64,000 bases of DNA, taken from Tetraselmis striata (lineage: Eukaryota; Chlorophyta; Chlorodendrophyceae; Chlorodendrales; Chlorodendraceae). The notes below the pieces were generated by a model that was given only the letters and a program-made list of their open reading frames with translations, was not told the origin of the DNA and did not search any database. A program made the translations under genes and the position numbers. Positions 48,327 to 57,434 of the stretch are shown one piece after another (positions within the stretch are counted from its first letter, which is position 1; every line of letters begins with the position of its first letter). The stretch lies in assembly GCA_006384855.1 (NCBI GenBank), contig VCJN01002488.1, positions 62,001 through 126,000 on the forward strand, written 5' to 3'.

Positions 48327-50066
48327 TCAGAAGGTGAGCCTCACATCACCACACTTAAAGCATGTTTTAGCAGCCAGATGCTTAGCATACTTCTCAGGCT
48401 CATGCATTTTGACATGATTAAGATAATCTACTATCTTTCTGCCAGGTGTGGTGGTGTTATTACCCTTCTGCTTTCCGTCGCTGGACTTCTGCCTTTTGCC
48501 GTTGTTGGTGTGGCGTCCATTGGCTGCGACAGGTGGAGCATCATCTCCACGGTTGCGCTTGCTCATGTTGGCAGCCTTGGACTTCTTCCTGGAGTCATGT
48601 CCTCCATTGCCATTGCCAGCAGGATGTCCATTGGCCACAGGCTTAGCCGCATTGCCAAGCGCCTTGTTGCTCCCAACCATCGCCGTTGTATACTGCTGTA
48701 GCTCAGCGAGTGTCGATGGTTGTCCAGCTCGCTTCTGGTCAGTCACAAACTTATGGGCAATCTCTTTAAGCTTATTGTGACTCAATGCAGATGCAAACTT
48801 AAGGACCATGAACTCATCAGGAAAGGTTAGTCTGGTCCTTGCTAGGACATCGTTGAAGGTCTGCACAAAGTCCTTATAATCCAACGGAGAGTCTTGGGGA
48901 CCAGCAGACACCTGCTTGATGCCATCAAGCTCTATGCATGCATCATGCACTATGTCATGCATCAATGGTGAGTCTCTAACTGCCTTCACAAACTCTGCAG
49001 CGTTGGTAGGACGCAGCGAAGGAGGCTTGGAATCAAATCCCTGCCACCAACGCTGGAACTTGCCACTCAGAGTCTGCACGGCATATGCAAGACCAGATGC
49101 AGTTGTGGACTTCAGTCCCACAGTGCCAAGCAGCTCCGGTAGTCCAGTCAGCCATACATCTAGCTTGAGGACATCCTGGCCATCTTGCTTGGGCTGGGTT
49201 TGAGCAGACTTCCTCTGGGACTCAGTTAGTTGTGCATCACGCGTCTCATACCATGGTATGTCAGTGATTGTTATATTGCTGAGGTCAGTTGCCATCGGAT
49301 CTACAACTAGATAACGATGCACAGCATGCCAGATAGGGGACTCACAAGAGTCATACCTAAATGCGAATTGTTGAGGAAGCTCAGGGTATGAACGGTTCAT
49401 CCAGAAACCATTCAACACAGACTTATAAATGGTTGCCCATGAATCACTTACCGCAGTATGAATCATGAACGGAGGGTACCACACAGTCGTCGGCACAGGC
49501 TTGCCTTGACTGTTCAATGCAATGCTCACGGAGTACGAATCCTCAGACTCCGGGTCTAGGGTGATACTCTCAGGGAAGGTGCGCGCGACGTCGGGTAATG
49601 CATCGCCGCCATCATCAGCATTTAGTTCTTCACCAGCTGCAGCCACCGGTGCTACTAAATGCGACATGACTAAGGCGTGCGATCTCTCTGGTGTGCGCAT
49701 CTCCTTCGCTATCTGCTTCGCCGATAGCTTAGATGCATATAAGAAACAACGCATGCCCTCGATGTTGAGAATGTCAAACAATTCTAAATCATCTTCATCG
49801 ACAAGCAAGCCAGTCTCTTCACGCAGTTTGCGCACCGCCGTGCCGCGCACAGACTTGTCAGACGCTATCGACTTTCCGACAGGTAAGAAAAGAGTCGATC
49901 TAGCGTTCGGTTCAGTCGTCAGAATCACTTGGCGTTCGACCGAGTGACCCTTACCGTAAGTCACCACCACGGCTGCACAAACCTTGGTAGTCGACAGGTC
50001 GACAGAACTTTCCTCGTTGAGCAGCAGCTCTCGGCTCTTGCCAGCAGAATTCATCGACTCGGACAT
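48327..50066 (-). CDS. gag: Gag with N-terminal Nudix-like domain
   Basis: About 579 residues from the first ATG after the LTR (MSESMNSAGK); an upstream in-frame ATG lies within the LTR. Residues about 24-115 resemble a Nudix hydrolase: a beta strand KVCAAVVVTYGKG, then LFLPVGKSIASDK and TAVRKLREETGLLV. The Nudix box (G-x5-E-x7-REUxEExGU) is slightly altered: Asp for the first Glu, one extra residue in the loop, and RK for RE. The metal-binding EE pair is intact. Residues about 290-480 form the Gag core (GKFQRWWQGFD, then VLARTRLTFPDEFMVLKFA). A basic Asn/Lys-rich stretch leads to the start of a zinc knuckle (CFKCGDV), where a TGA ends the frame. Gag builds the particle. A Nudix part could hydrolyse damaged nucleotides or caps; that function is inferred only. 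Confidence 0.8.
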   Translation of the reverse strand: MSESMNSAGKSRELLLNEESSVDLSTTKVCAAVVVTYGKGHSVERQVILTTEPNARSTLFLPVGKSIASDKSVRGTAVRKLREETGLLVDEDDLELFDILNIEGMRCFLYASKLSAKQIAKEMRTPERSHALVMSHLVAPVAAAGEELNADDGGDALPDVARTFPESITLDPESEDSYSVSIALNSQGKPVPTTVWYPPFMIHTAVSDSWATIYKSVLNGFWMNRSYPELPQQFAFRYDSCESPIWHAVHRYLVVDPMATDLSNITITDIPWYETRDAQLTESQRKSAQTQPKQDGQDVLKLDVWLTGLPELLGTVGLKSTTASGLAYAVQTLSGKFQRWWQGFDSKPPSLRPTNAAEFVKAVRDSPLMHDIVHDACIELDGIKQVSAGPQDSPLDYKDFVQTFNDVLARTRLTFPDEFMVLKFASALSHNKLKEIAHKFVTDQKRAGQPSTLAELQQYTTAMVGSNKALGNAAKPVANGHPAGNGNGGHDSRKKSKAANMSKRNRGDDAPPVAANGRHTNNGKRQKSSDGKQKGNNTTTPGRKIVDYLNHVKMHEPEKYAKHLAAKTCFKCGDVRLTF

Positions 50067-50127
50067 GTCGAACTGCTCAGTCGAGGTATCGCAGGTTGAG
50101 CAGTGGAAGCTAGAATAAGGAGCGCAA

Positions 50128-50145
50128 CAGTCGCTCCGAAACCAG
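50128..50145 (-). other. Primer-binding site
   Basis: One base after the 5' LTR the minus strand reads TGGTTTCGGAGCGACTG. TGG matches a tRNA CCA end, and the rest would pair with a tRNA 3' end of the form CGCTCCGAAACCA. It is near, but not identical to, the initiator-Met site TGGTATCAGAGC. Confidence 0.7.
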
Positions 50146-50667
50146 TGCGACAGTCTCGGGTGCCTCACGCAGGTCAAGCAGACAAGGCTGTCGTAAACAC
50201 AAAGAAGGCAGCAGAGAGAGAAAGAAACAATGGTTACAACGTTGTCACCACCCGCCGCTATTTATGCGTATGGCTAGCTCACAGCTAGCCACCACCAAGC
50301 GGCACGCGCACTGCTAAGCGCGTCACCGTGAAGAGTCGTGCCTCGAAGTGTCGAACAGGAGGTCGTCGCTTAGAGACCTCCGCACATGTAGTTGACACAT
50401 CAGTTTATACACAAGTATACAACTGATGTTCCAGAGGCAGGCACATTATACTTGTGCCCGCTACGGGTACGCACATGCGTATTATCCCGTAACTACTACT
50501 GAACAGTGTACCGGTACCAGTAGGACTCGTCTCATGATTCATCATCCACCAGTACTCGTATTGTGGCGCGTGACACACGCGCGCACACATACGATACAGC
50601 AGGTACTCGTACATGAATGATGCTACGATCATACAGTACCCGTACAGAGTATGCCATTATTGTCACA
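50146..50667 (-). repeat. 5' LTR of the Ty3/gypsy element
   Basis: 522 bp, identical by eye to 43105-43626. It is the promoter-bearing copy for the minus-strand transcript. Confidence 0.95.
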
Positions 50668-50689
50668 GTAGCGGCCGGACGGGGACGAG

Positions 50690-51955
50690 CTAGCAGCAGA
50701 ACCGCATCATAGCAGCTCGCTGTCGAGGCCGCGCCTTTGCGCAACCTGTGCGATGCCCACGTGACACTGGGGGGCGGCTGGGCGCCCGTCGCCAGGCAGG
50801 CGTCCCGCAGCCAGTCAGTGGGAGTGGCTGAAAAGGACCAAGCGGCGGAAGGCTCCAGCGGGGAGACGCTCCAAAACTTGGTCGGCAGGCCGGCGCCTCA
50901 GAGAGGGCGGCAAGAAGGCGGGGCTCGGCCGCCATCGACACCGTCCAGGGCGCTCCAGAGCCCGGGCGCGGGCGCCGTGCGCGGGACGGGCGGCCCAGGT
51001 ACTGTACATTGTACTGCAGTGACGGCCGTACCGCCAGGGATTGGCCGCAGGCCTTAGCATAACAGCGAAGATAAAGGTTGTCGTACGCTGCCAGACCCCG
51101 CTGCTCCGCGAGGCCGCGGGCGGCGGTGTCGTCGGTCAAAATCCACAAGCGAGGCTCGTCGCCGTCGCGTGGGGGTGGCTCCAGACCGGAAGGGGGGACT
51201 TGACCGCAGTAGGCGAAGCCGACGTACTCGAGCTCGGTGTCGAGTGCGTCCAGCTCAGCAGGAAGGGGCTCTTGCGCTCCTTGCTCACCACCCTCGGGCG
51301 CAGGCGCGCCCGCGGGAATGGCTGGCTGGGTGCCTTTGGGAGGAGGCGGTTGCACGGGAGGGGCCAGTCGAGCGAGTAAGGCGGCCGTAGCCGCCTCGAA
51401 CTGCTCGGCCAGCCGCTTCTCCAGGGCTATTGCTTGGGCCGTCAGGCGTTTTTCCAATTCGGTGTCGTCGTCGGTCAGAATCCACAAGCGAGGCTCGTCG
51501 CCGTCGCGTGGGGGTGGCTCCAGACCGGATGGGGGGACTTGACCGCAGTAGGCGAAGTCGACGTACTCGAGCTCGGTGTCGAGTGCGTCCAGCTCAGCAC
51601 GAAGGGGCTCTTGCGCTCCTTGCTCACCACCCTCGGGTGCAGGCGCGCCCGCGGGAACGGCTGGCTGGGTGCCCTTGGGAGCAGGCGATTGCACGGGAGG
51701 GGCCAGTCGAGCGAGTAAGGCGGCCGTAGCCGCCTCGAACTGCTCGGCCAGCCGCTTCTCCAGGGCTTCCGCTTGGGCCGTCAGGCGTTTCTCCAATTCC
51801 GCGATGGATGCCGCAGTGGCGCCGCCCGGGGCGTCGTCGACTAGGGCGTCTTCCGGTACAGGACGAGGGGGCATCCTGCTGTCGCGGGGTGGGGAAGGTG
51901 TAGCGTCTCGGGAGGCTGAGGCTCGGGTCCGAGTCGGCATAGAGTAAGCTGACAC
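50690..51955 (-). CDS. Gag-like coiled-coil ORF with an internal tandem duplication
   Basis: 421 residues from an ATG at 51955. A 113-residue unit is present twice in tandem (DNA 51131-51469 and 51470-51808, period 339 bp). Each unit has a heptad-like helix (ELEKRLTAQAEALEKRLAEQ), a Pro/Gly-rich spacer and a segment with YCGQVPPSGLEPPPRDGDEP. After the repeats comes a short conserved-looking stretch with YDNLYLRCYAKACGQ. I know no close family. The coiled coil followed by a compact domain, and the place just inside a 176-bp terminal repeat, suggest a structural Gag-like protein of a non-autonomous element. The nested Ty3 insertion begins 22 bp past its stop. Confidence 0.55.
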   Translation of the reverse strand: MSAYSMPTRTRASASRDATPSPPRDSRMPPRPVPEDALVDDAPGGATAASIAELEKRLTAQAEALEKRLAEQFEAATAALLARLAPPVQSPAPKGTQPAVPAGAPAPEGGEQGAQEPLRAELDALDTELEYVDFAYCGQVPPSGLEPPPRDGDEPRLWILTDDDTELEKRLTAQAIALEKRLAEQFEAATAALLARLAPPVQPPPPKGTQPAIPAGAPAPEGGEQGAQEPLPAELDALDTELEYVGFAYCGQVPPSGLEPPPRDGDEPRLWILTDDTAARGLAEQRGLAAYDNLYLRCYAKACGQSLAVRPSLQYNVQYLGRPSRARRPRPGSGAPWTVSMAAEPRLLAALSEAPACRPSFGASPRWSLPPLGPFQPLPLTGCGTPAWRRAPSRPPVSRGHRTGCAKARPRQRAAMMRFCC

Positions 51956-51984
51956 TCTGCTCGACTGCTAGAGTCGAGACTGCT

Positions 51985-52257
<273 letters not shown>

Positions 52258-52639
52258 CCTTCATTTCGGGCGGGTTCCCGCCTCCCCTCCACGGCGCCCT
52301 GGATCTTGCTGGGAATGGGAAATTTTTTGCTATGGCGTCGGGCCCTCCCCTACATCGCCTTTTCGGTTGCATATGTATCGCACTCCCGAAATGCTTTGCT
52401 GCGCGGGTTGGGGCTTGCCCCAACTTGCATTCGCGAATGGGCCGACGCTAATGGGCCGACGCTAATTCGCTACTCGAATGGGCCGACGCCCAAACGGGTA
52501 GGGCGGACCTTCGGTGGTCAGTGCCGGGTATTTTCATGGCAGTGTTTTAGACGGTGATCTAACATTGTTGGAAATTTTGTCACTGACCAAATTTATTCTT
52601 CCAGAATGCTTCGGCAATTTGCTTGATGACTGCAACGGA

Positions 52640-52740
52640 GCGTCGCCTACCCAGGGCTTTCGGTAACTGGATCGCTGCCTAAACGGCCGTGGTAGAGACC
52701 CTGCAAGGGTTTCACTGGTGCCAGTCCTGTCCGCCCGGGG
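52640..52740 (-). repeat. Dispersed repeat, copy 2
   Basis: Reverse complement of the repeat at 37807-37905, about 95% alike by eye. Confidence 0.75.
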
Positions 52741-52959
52741 GCAGAAAACAATATACCCTGAATATGTAGCACGATGGTTTCTTTGACCGCGTCCGCACAC
52801 GTATGCCAACGTGCCTCGTGCCCATACGCGCTTAAATTTATGCTCGCGCTCCATAGCAACCGCTGGCGGCGGTACGAGTAGCGACTAGTACCAGTGGCAC
52901 ATCCCCGTTTGTATGGGTTCCCTGGTCGGTCCAACCATCAGACCCGGGAACTTATGCTG

Positions 52960-53320
52960 ACTAGGGCGCTCAGTGGTAGAGCGAGTGACTGCGAGTATGT
53001 AAGTCGGCGGCTCGAGACCGGCCGGGCCGTGAGAGCTTAGTCGTCACTGCATATTCGTACCGGTGCTGTCTCATCTCGTAACAAAGACGCAGTGATTCAG
53101 TACCGGGCTACGTCGCGAATTGAATGAGGACCTGAAAAATGGGCCAACGTGCGGATAGGCGGGCTGGTCCCAGCTCGCCTAGGCCGTCTGTCCGGATTAC
53201 GAGTACCTGCACCCGTAATACCGGCAAAACCTTTACAAGGTACATCCCTTGTCCGCTCGGTAGAGCGGTCGTCTCGTGTGCGAGAGGTACCGGGTTCGAT
53301 TCCTGGCCGATGTATTTCGG
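52960..53320 (+). mobile_element. tRNA-like SINE sequences
   Basis: Two stretches carry RNA polymerase III promoter boxes. At about 52970-53030, GCGCTCAGTGGTAGAGCG (box A) is followed by GGCTCGAGACC (box B-like). At 53241-53314 a 74-nt unit has a 6-of-7 acceptor pairing (TACATC with GATGTA), a D arm CCGC/GCGG around TCGGTAGA, and a good T arm around GGTTCGATTCC. Its anticodon arm has shrunk to a 4-base loop, so it is not a working tRNA. Both look like heads of tRNA-derived SINEs. Confidence 0.6.
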
Positions 53321-53654
53321 CAATATCGGCCCGGCGTGTCCCGGGTTTCCTCGGTTGATGCATTAGCCCTTCGGGGTTCGAATGAGGCAATGGTCTATGG
53401 GCTATGCCAGACCTACGACTGCAGTTGGCGCACGAGGTCAAGTGCTGGGGTGGCTTCGGCCGATGTCCCGGGGCGAACTTTACTTTTACCAGTGGCACAC
53501 GCGCGCGATGAGTCGTGAGTTCTGGTAGCACCGGTACCCGTACTTGTACCACCCCCGATGATAATGCTCTAGCAGCGCCGCAGCATATTATTATAAATTT
53601 CGATCGAAGCTTCTATTATTCTCTCTCTTTGCACCACCGGGACAACGGGACTGA

Positions 53655-53770
53655 TGGCAGCGACAATGAAACCCTACTTGCAGCAGAGTCTCTACGACGG
53701 CCGTAGTTTAGGCAGCGATCGAACTAATACCGGTATTCCAGGTACGGCGGGAAGCCCTGCCTGGGAAGAG
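53655..53770 (+). repeat. Dispersed repeat, copy 3 (diverged)
   Basis: Shares GTCTCTACGACGGCCGT and TTTAGGCAGCGATC with copies 1 and 2, with several insertions. It lies just left of the split-direct-repeat element. Confidence 0.6.
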
Positions 53771-53797
53771 GCGACGCTCCCGAAAATAAGCCCATAT

Positions 53798-54241
53798 TCG
53801 AAAAGCCGCTAGATCGGACGTACGAGGCGGATATACTCAAGACCGTCCTAGGGCGTGCCACCGTAAATTTCAAATAATTTCGATTTTTTACTACTATATA
53901 CTGATTAATTGTATAGTAGCGGCTCCGCGGCTTTGGAAAAAGGAGGCTGGGCCGTTAATACGGTTACGGTTCATGGATTCGCATATAAAAGTAAAGGAAA
54001 GTAAAGTTCGCCCCGGGACATCGGCCGAAGCCGCCCCGGCACTTCACCTCGTATTCTTATTCTGATTCTTGGATTCGCATGTACTTATATATTGGAAGTT
54101 CGTATAAAGATGTCGTATATATTTCGTATTCCGCATTTCGTACTCCGATAGCTAGTGTGCGGCCGAGAGAAGTTGCCGGTTGCCAGTGAAAAAATGCGTG
54201 GTCTCTCTGTACCCGTACCATAGTACCTGTAACGCGATATG
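53798..54241 (+). repeat. Outer repeat X1
   Basis: 444 bp, identical by eye to 57521-57964. Ends in ATG, the joint with the inner element. Confidence 0.95.
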
Positions 54242-54425
54242 ATCTAAACTAGTTTATGGGGTTTCCATCCTTGACCTAACCGCTTTTCAGCTACAAGTGC
54301 TGCGCAGTGGTACGGGAACTAGTAACTGTTGTTGCGCCCTTGTTGGGTGCAGCACGAGTAGACATAAAAGCAGCCAGAACAGCTGAGCCTGCCATCTTCC
54401 AGTTTTCGCTGCGTTCCACGCAGCG
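54242..54425 (+). repeat. Inner repeat A1
   Basis: 184 bp, identical by eye to 57158-57341. It probably includes the promoter of the element's coding region. Confidence 0.95.
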
Positions 54426-54538
54426 ATGTAAAAACTGTCTCGTAACCCGTTGCGAGCAAGGTCACCCCAGGTTGTTCAAGACCACACCCGGCTCGCCACC
54501 CGAGTGTGATATTCTCGTCCGTACGTCCGTGCGTTACT

Positions 54539-55414
54539 ATGTCAGATGGAGAAGAACCCGTCGCTGAGCCGACGCTGCAGTCGCTGAACGCAGATATGAG
54601 GGCCCAGTCTTCATTACTGCGAGAGTTGGCTACAGCTGTGGCACAATTGACGGCTCGTGATCGCGTTGTTGATGGAGAAGGGGCACATGGCTCCGGCTCA
54701 GGGCAGCGCTTCGCGAGACAGCCGACAGGCAGCGGGGGAGCCGCAGAGCGCCCCGACTTGCTAGAGCTAGCCCAGAGCGGCCGTGTCGGAGCAAAATCCG
54801 TGAGTGCCGAGGATGATTACCTCGCGGTGCCAGAGCTACTGCAGAGAGCAGAGTCTGGTTACGAGGCCGTTCGACCGGTCAGCCGAGTGCCTGGACTTTT
54901 CCCTTTGAGCACCGACCTAACGAACGAGTACCTCAAGCAGGATGACCGGCGTCTGCCGGCCCAGGAGGAGTACTTGTGGATGTCGTGTTTCGGGGCCCAC
55001 ATGGCCGCCCTTTTCGTGGCGCTCGACGAGCTACTGCCCTACGTCCCTTCCAGCAACCAGGACTTCACCCCCTACCTCGCGAGAGCCCGGAACCACGCCG
55101 AGGCCATCGACAAGGCGTTTCGGTTTCGTTTGGCCTTCCTACGGAAGCTCAATGAGATCAAGCGTGTGCACGGTGACCAAGGTGTTCTGGATGTGCTGCG
55201 AGCTCAGCATTTTCAGCCTGCTTCGGAGCACCTGGGTTCCGCGATCTTTGGGGACCTCATGCGGGACTACGAGCGTCGTGTTTTCGAGGCGACCGTTGCC
55301 AGCAGCGCCAAGGCGACCGCTACTTCTCGAGTGGCGGCTGCAGCTGCAGGTCGCGGGCGTGGGCGAGGACGTGGCGGGGGACGTGGACGTGGCCGCGAAG
55401 GTGAGCACGAGTGA
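54539..55414 (+). CDS. Gag-like ORF1 of the inner YR element
   Basis: 291 residues from the ATG at 54539 (MSDGEEPVAEP); the frame opens 33 bases earlier. The N-terminal part is a short predicted coil (LNADMRAQSSLLRELATA). The middle is a helical domain (YLWMSCFGAHMAALFVAL, then RFRLAFLRKLNEIKRVHG). The C-terminus is a basic RGRGRGRGGGRGRGR tail suited to RNA binding. This matches the general make-up of Gag-like ORF1 proteins of DIRS-order elements. Its stop is TGA followed by CGG, and the next ORF lies in the same frame, so a readthrough fusion is possible. Confidence 0.7.
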   Translation: MSDGEEPVAEPTLQSLNADMRAQSSLLRELATAVAQLTARDRVVDGEGAHGSGSGQRFARQPTGSGGAAERPDLLELAQSGRVGAKSVSAEDDYLAVPELLQRAESGYEAVRPVSRVPGLFPLSTDLTNEYLKQDDRRLPAQEEYLWMSCFGAHMAALFVALDELLPYVPSSNQDFTPYLARARNHAEAIDKAFRFRLAFLRKLNEIKRVHGDQGVLDVLRAQHFQPASEHLGSAIFGDLMRDYERRVFEATVASSAKATATSRVAAAAAGRGRGRGRGGGRGRGREGEHE

Positions 55415-57076
55415 CGGTGTGGGGCGCCGTTCGTCGGAGCTGCAGGAGCCTTGCGAGGCCACCTTTCGGTGACCGCCGCAAGGCGCACCCTTGCAGCTCA
55501 ACGACGGGATGAGCGCCCTGTGTCAGGACCTGACCCCCCCACCTTACAGACTTCATTTAGACCTTCCTCGGTGCGGCGCTTCTTACAGCTACAGCCGAGT
55601 GCGGCTCAACCATCCGCACACCTGCACATGGCGGCTCAACCATCCGCCTTTCTTACAACCCCATCTCTGCGTTCGTCGGTTGTTACACTACGAGTTACAA
55701 CCGGTTCGCAACGACCAAGTTTCGCGCGTGTACGTTACGCACGGGACAGGCGCTATGAGCGCGAAGGGCGCGCGGGGCGGCCCTCCTACCTGAACCTAGC
55801 CCCGCAAACCCGTACTGGAGCTACTGCAAACCCGTCCAGCAACTACCGGCCAACCGCCGGGAACCTAACCGCTGCTGCCGAGTACTTTGCGAACAGTAGC
55901 CGTCCCGGTGGCACTCTGTCAGTAAAACGCCGCACTTACGTAATCGACGAGCCCGCAGCTATCGCTCCGTGGGCTGCGTCACTGCGATCCCGACTACAGG
56001 ACGCGTTCGGCTCAGACGAGCTAGGCCAGCGGACGCTCGACCTGCTCTCCAGCTCCCTCAGCGCTCAGACCCTCAAGAGCTACGCCGGCAGGTTGGCTCA
56101 GTTCGCTGAGTTCTGCCACGACTCCGAGAACATCAGCCCGCTAGAGGCGACTACTGCTACTGTTGTTCGGTACGTTGCCTGGATCGGGGAGCGAGGGCAT
56201 ATCGCAGCTAAGTCGCTGCAGCCCTATCTGTCTGCCATCAACACCTTCTTCGAGCTGCACAACCTCGTCCCGATCGCCAAGGACAGCCTACACCTCACTT
56301 CGGCAAGACGTGGGTTAATGTTACGTCAGCGTCGACTGGACGCTGCCCCTTTGCGTGTCCCTCTGCCTGCGGATGTAGCTTACCGCTTCGTCTCAAAGGC
56401 CGAGCTAATTGTGTCTGCTCCTTACCCAGAGTCCCACCTCGACTACCGAGCCCTCTTGGCCTCGGTTGTCAACTTCCTGTTCTTTGCCAGGGGCCTTACT
56501 GGCGTCTCCTGTCGAGTGCAAGATGTGCATGTCGACACCTACAACATCACCTTGCAGATCTACCGCGAGAAGGGTCGCGCCGGCCGGCGGGGACCTGACG
56601 ACCTGCGCGTACTTCTCCTTCCAGTGTCCGAGCACCCTCGAGTGGCACGTCTCTTGCGCTACTTCATCGACAACGTCCAGTCTGTCCCCCTGGTTACTGT
56701 TGGCTTGGCTACCTCCAACTTCTGGGCTGTCAATGTGGCTGAGCAGTCGAAACCTTGGACTGCTACTACGATGTCAGACTGGTTGTCTACAGCAGTCAAC
56801 CTAGTCAACGCTGCCCCCCCTGCTGGCACTTCCTGGACTTCACACAGTCTACGCAAGGGCGCAGCCTCTGCAGCAAACGCCATTGGAGCGCCACTGTCCC
56901 ACATCCGCTACCAGGGCGGTTGGGCCACTAACTCTGATGTCGTTCTGGACTACATCGACCCCAACGTTCTTCCTTCTCCTGGCGCATGGTTCTTCTTTGG
57001 ACACATCGCCCCTCTCCGCCACTTCCAAGTCCAACAGGACTCCGCAGCGGTGGCCTTCCCAGTGCCTCCTTCATGA
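55415..57076 (+). CDS. Tyrosine recombinase (site-specific integrase)
   Basis: Open from the codon after the ORF1 TGA to the TGA at 57074-57076, in the same frame as ORF1. The first internal ATG is at 55628 (MAAQPSAFL), giving 482 residues if made alone. The N-terminal SAM-like core-binding region is at TLKSYAGRLAQFAEFCHD. The catalytic domain shows Arg in FARGLTGVSC, HSLRKGAAS (H-x-x-R), a Trp/His-position block YQGGWATNSDV, and the nucleophile Tyr in VLDYIDPN. These are the residues of phage-integrase-type recombinases of DIRS, Ngaro and Crypton elements. It should integrate a circular DNA form at short matching cores. It lies directly before B1. Confidence 0.9.
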   Translation, partial: RCGAPFVGAAGALRGHLSVTAARRTLAAQRRDERPVSGPDPPTLQTSFRPSSVRRFLQLQPSAAQPSAHLHMAAQPSAFLTTPSLRSSVVTLRVTTGSQRPSFARVRYARDRRYEREGRAGRPSYLNLAPQTRTGATANPSSNYRPTAGNLTAAAEYFANSSRPGGTLSVKRRTYVIDEPAAIAPWAASLRSRLQDAFGSDELGQRTLDLLSSSLSAQTLKSYAGRLAQFAEFCHDSENISPLEATTATVVRYVAWIGERGHIAAKSLQPYLSAINTFFELHNLVPIAKDSLHLTSARRGLMLRQRRLDAAPLRVPLPADVAYRFVSKAELIVSAPYPESHLDYRALLASVVNFLFFARGLTGVSCRVQDVHVDTYNITLQIYREKGRAGRRGPDDLRVLLLPVSEHPRVARLLRYFIDNVQSVPLVTVGLATSNFWAVNVAEQSKPWTATTMSDWLSTAVNLVNAAPPAGTSWTSHSLRKGAASAANAIGAPLSHIRYQGGWATNSDVVLDYIDPNVLPSPGAWFFFGHIAPLRHFQVQQDSAAVAFPVPPS

Positions 57077-57129
57077 CTTGGCGCTACCCCTTCTCCGTCA
57101 ATCCACCGCTCTCTCCGTTCGCTCAAGAC

Positions 57130-57157
57130 TGGCAAAACCAGACTCAACTTTGAAATG
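57130..57157 (+). repeat. Inner repeat B1
   Basis: 28 bp ending TTTGAAATG, directly joined to A2. Repeated at 57435-57462. Confidence 0.9.
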
Positions 57158-57341
57158 ATCTAAACTAGTTTATGGGGTTTCCATCCTTGACCTAACCGCT
57201 TTTCAGCTACAAGTGCTGCGCAGTGGTACGGGAACTAGTAACTGTTGTTGCGCCCTTGTTGGGTGCAGCACGAGTAGACATAAAAGCAGCCAGAACAGCT
57301 GAGCCTGCCATCTTCCAGTTTTCGCTGCGTTCCACGCAGCG
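57158..57341 (+). repeat. Inner repeat A2
   Basis: 184 bp copy of A1. Followed by 93 bp unique to the right end, then B2. Confidence 0.95.
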
Positions 57342-57434
57342 CCCCCCCTGACTCCGTTTTCCCTCCACGCTTTTCGCTAAACCTTCCTGCCAATTTCGGC
57401 TCTTGACCGTGTAAAACAGCCTGCGCGACCTTTT

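Larger units (their letters stand above)
43105..50667 (-). mobile_element. Intact, recent Ty3/gypsy (chromovirus-like) retrotransposon with Nudix-Gag
   Basis: This is 7563 bp with two 522-bp LTRs that look identical base for base, TG...CA ends, and a perfect 5-bp target duplication GTAGC (43100-43104 and 50668-50672). Read on the minus strand it has a primer-binding site, gag with a Nudix-like N-terminal domain, pol (PR-RT-RH-IN plus chromodomain-like tail) and a polypurine tract. Identical LTRs mean a very recent insertion. It sits inside an older repeat-bracketed element. Only the gag-pol junction looks irregular (see findings). Confidence 0.95.

Noticed and set aside
50146-50177. Gag start at the ATG inside the 5' LTR (50177).
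   Set aside because: The first 32 bases of that ORF are LTR sequence and precede the primer-binding site. The ATG at 50066 after the primer-binding site fits Ty3 elements better.
53241-53314. Functional tRNA gene.
   Set aside because: The anticodon stem closes on a 4-base loop, so no anticodon can be presented.
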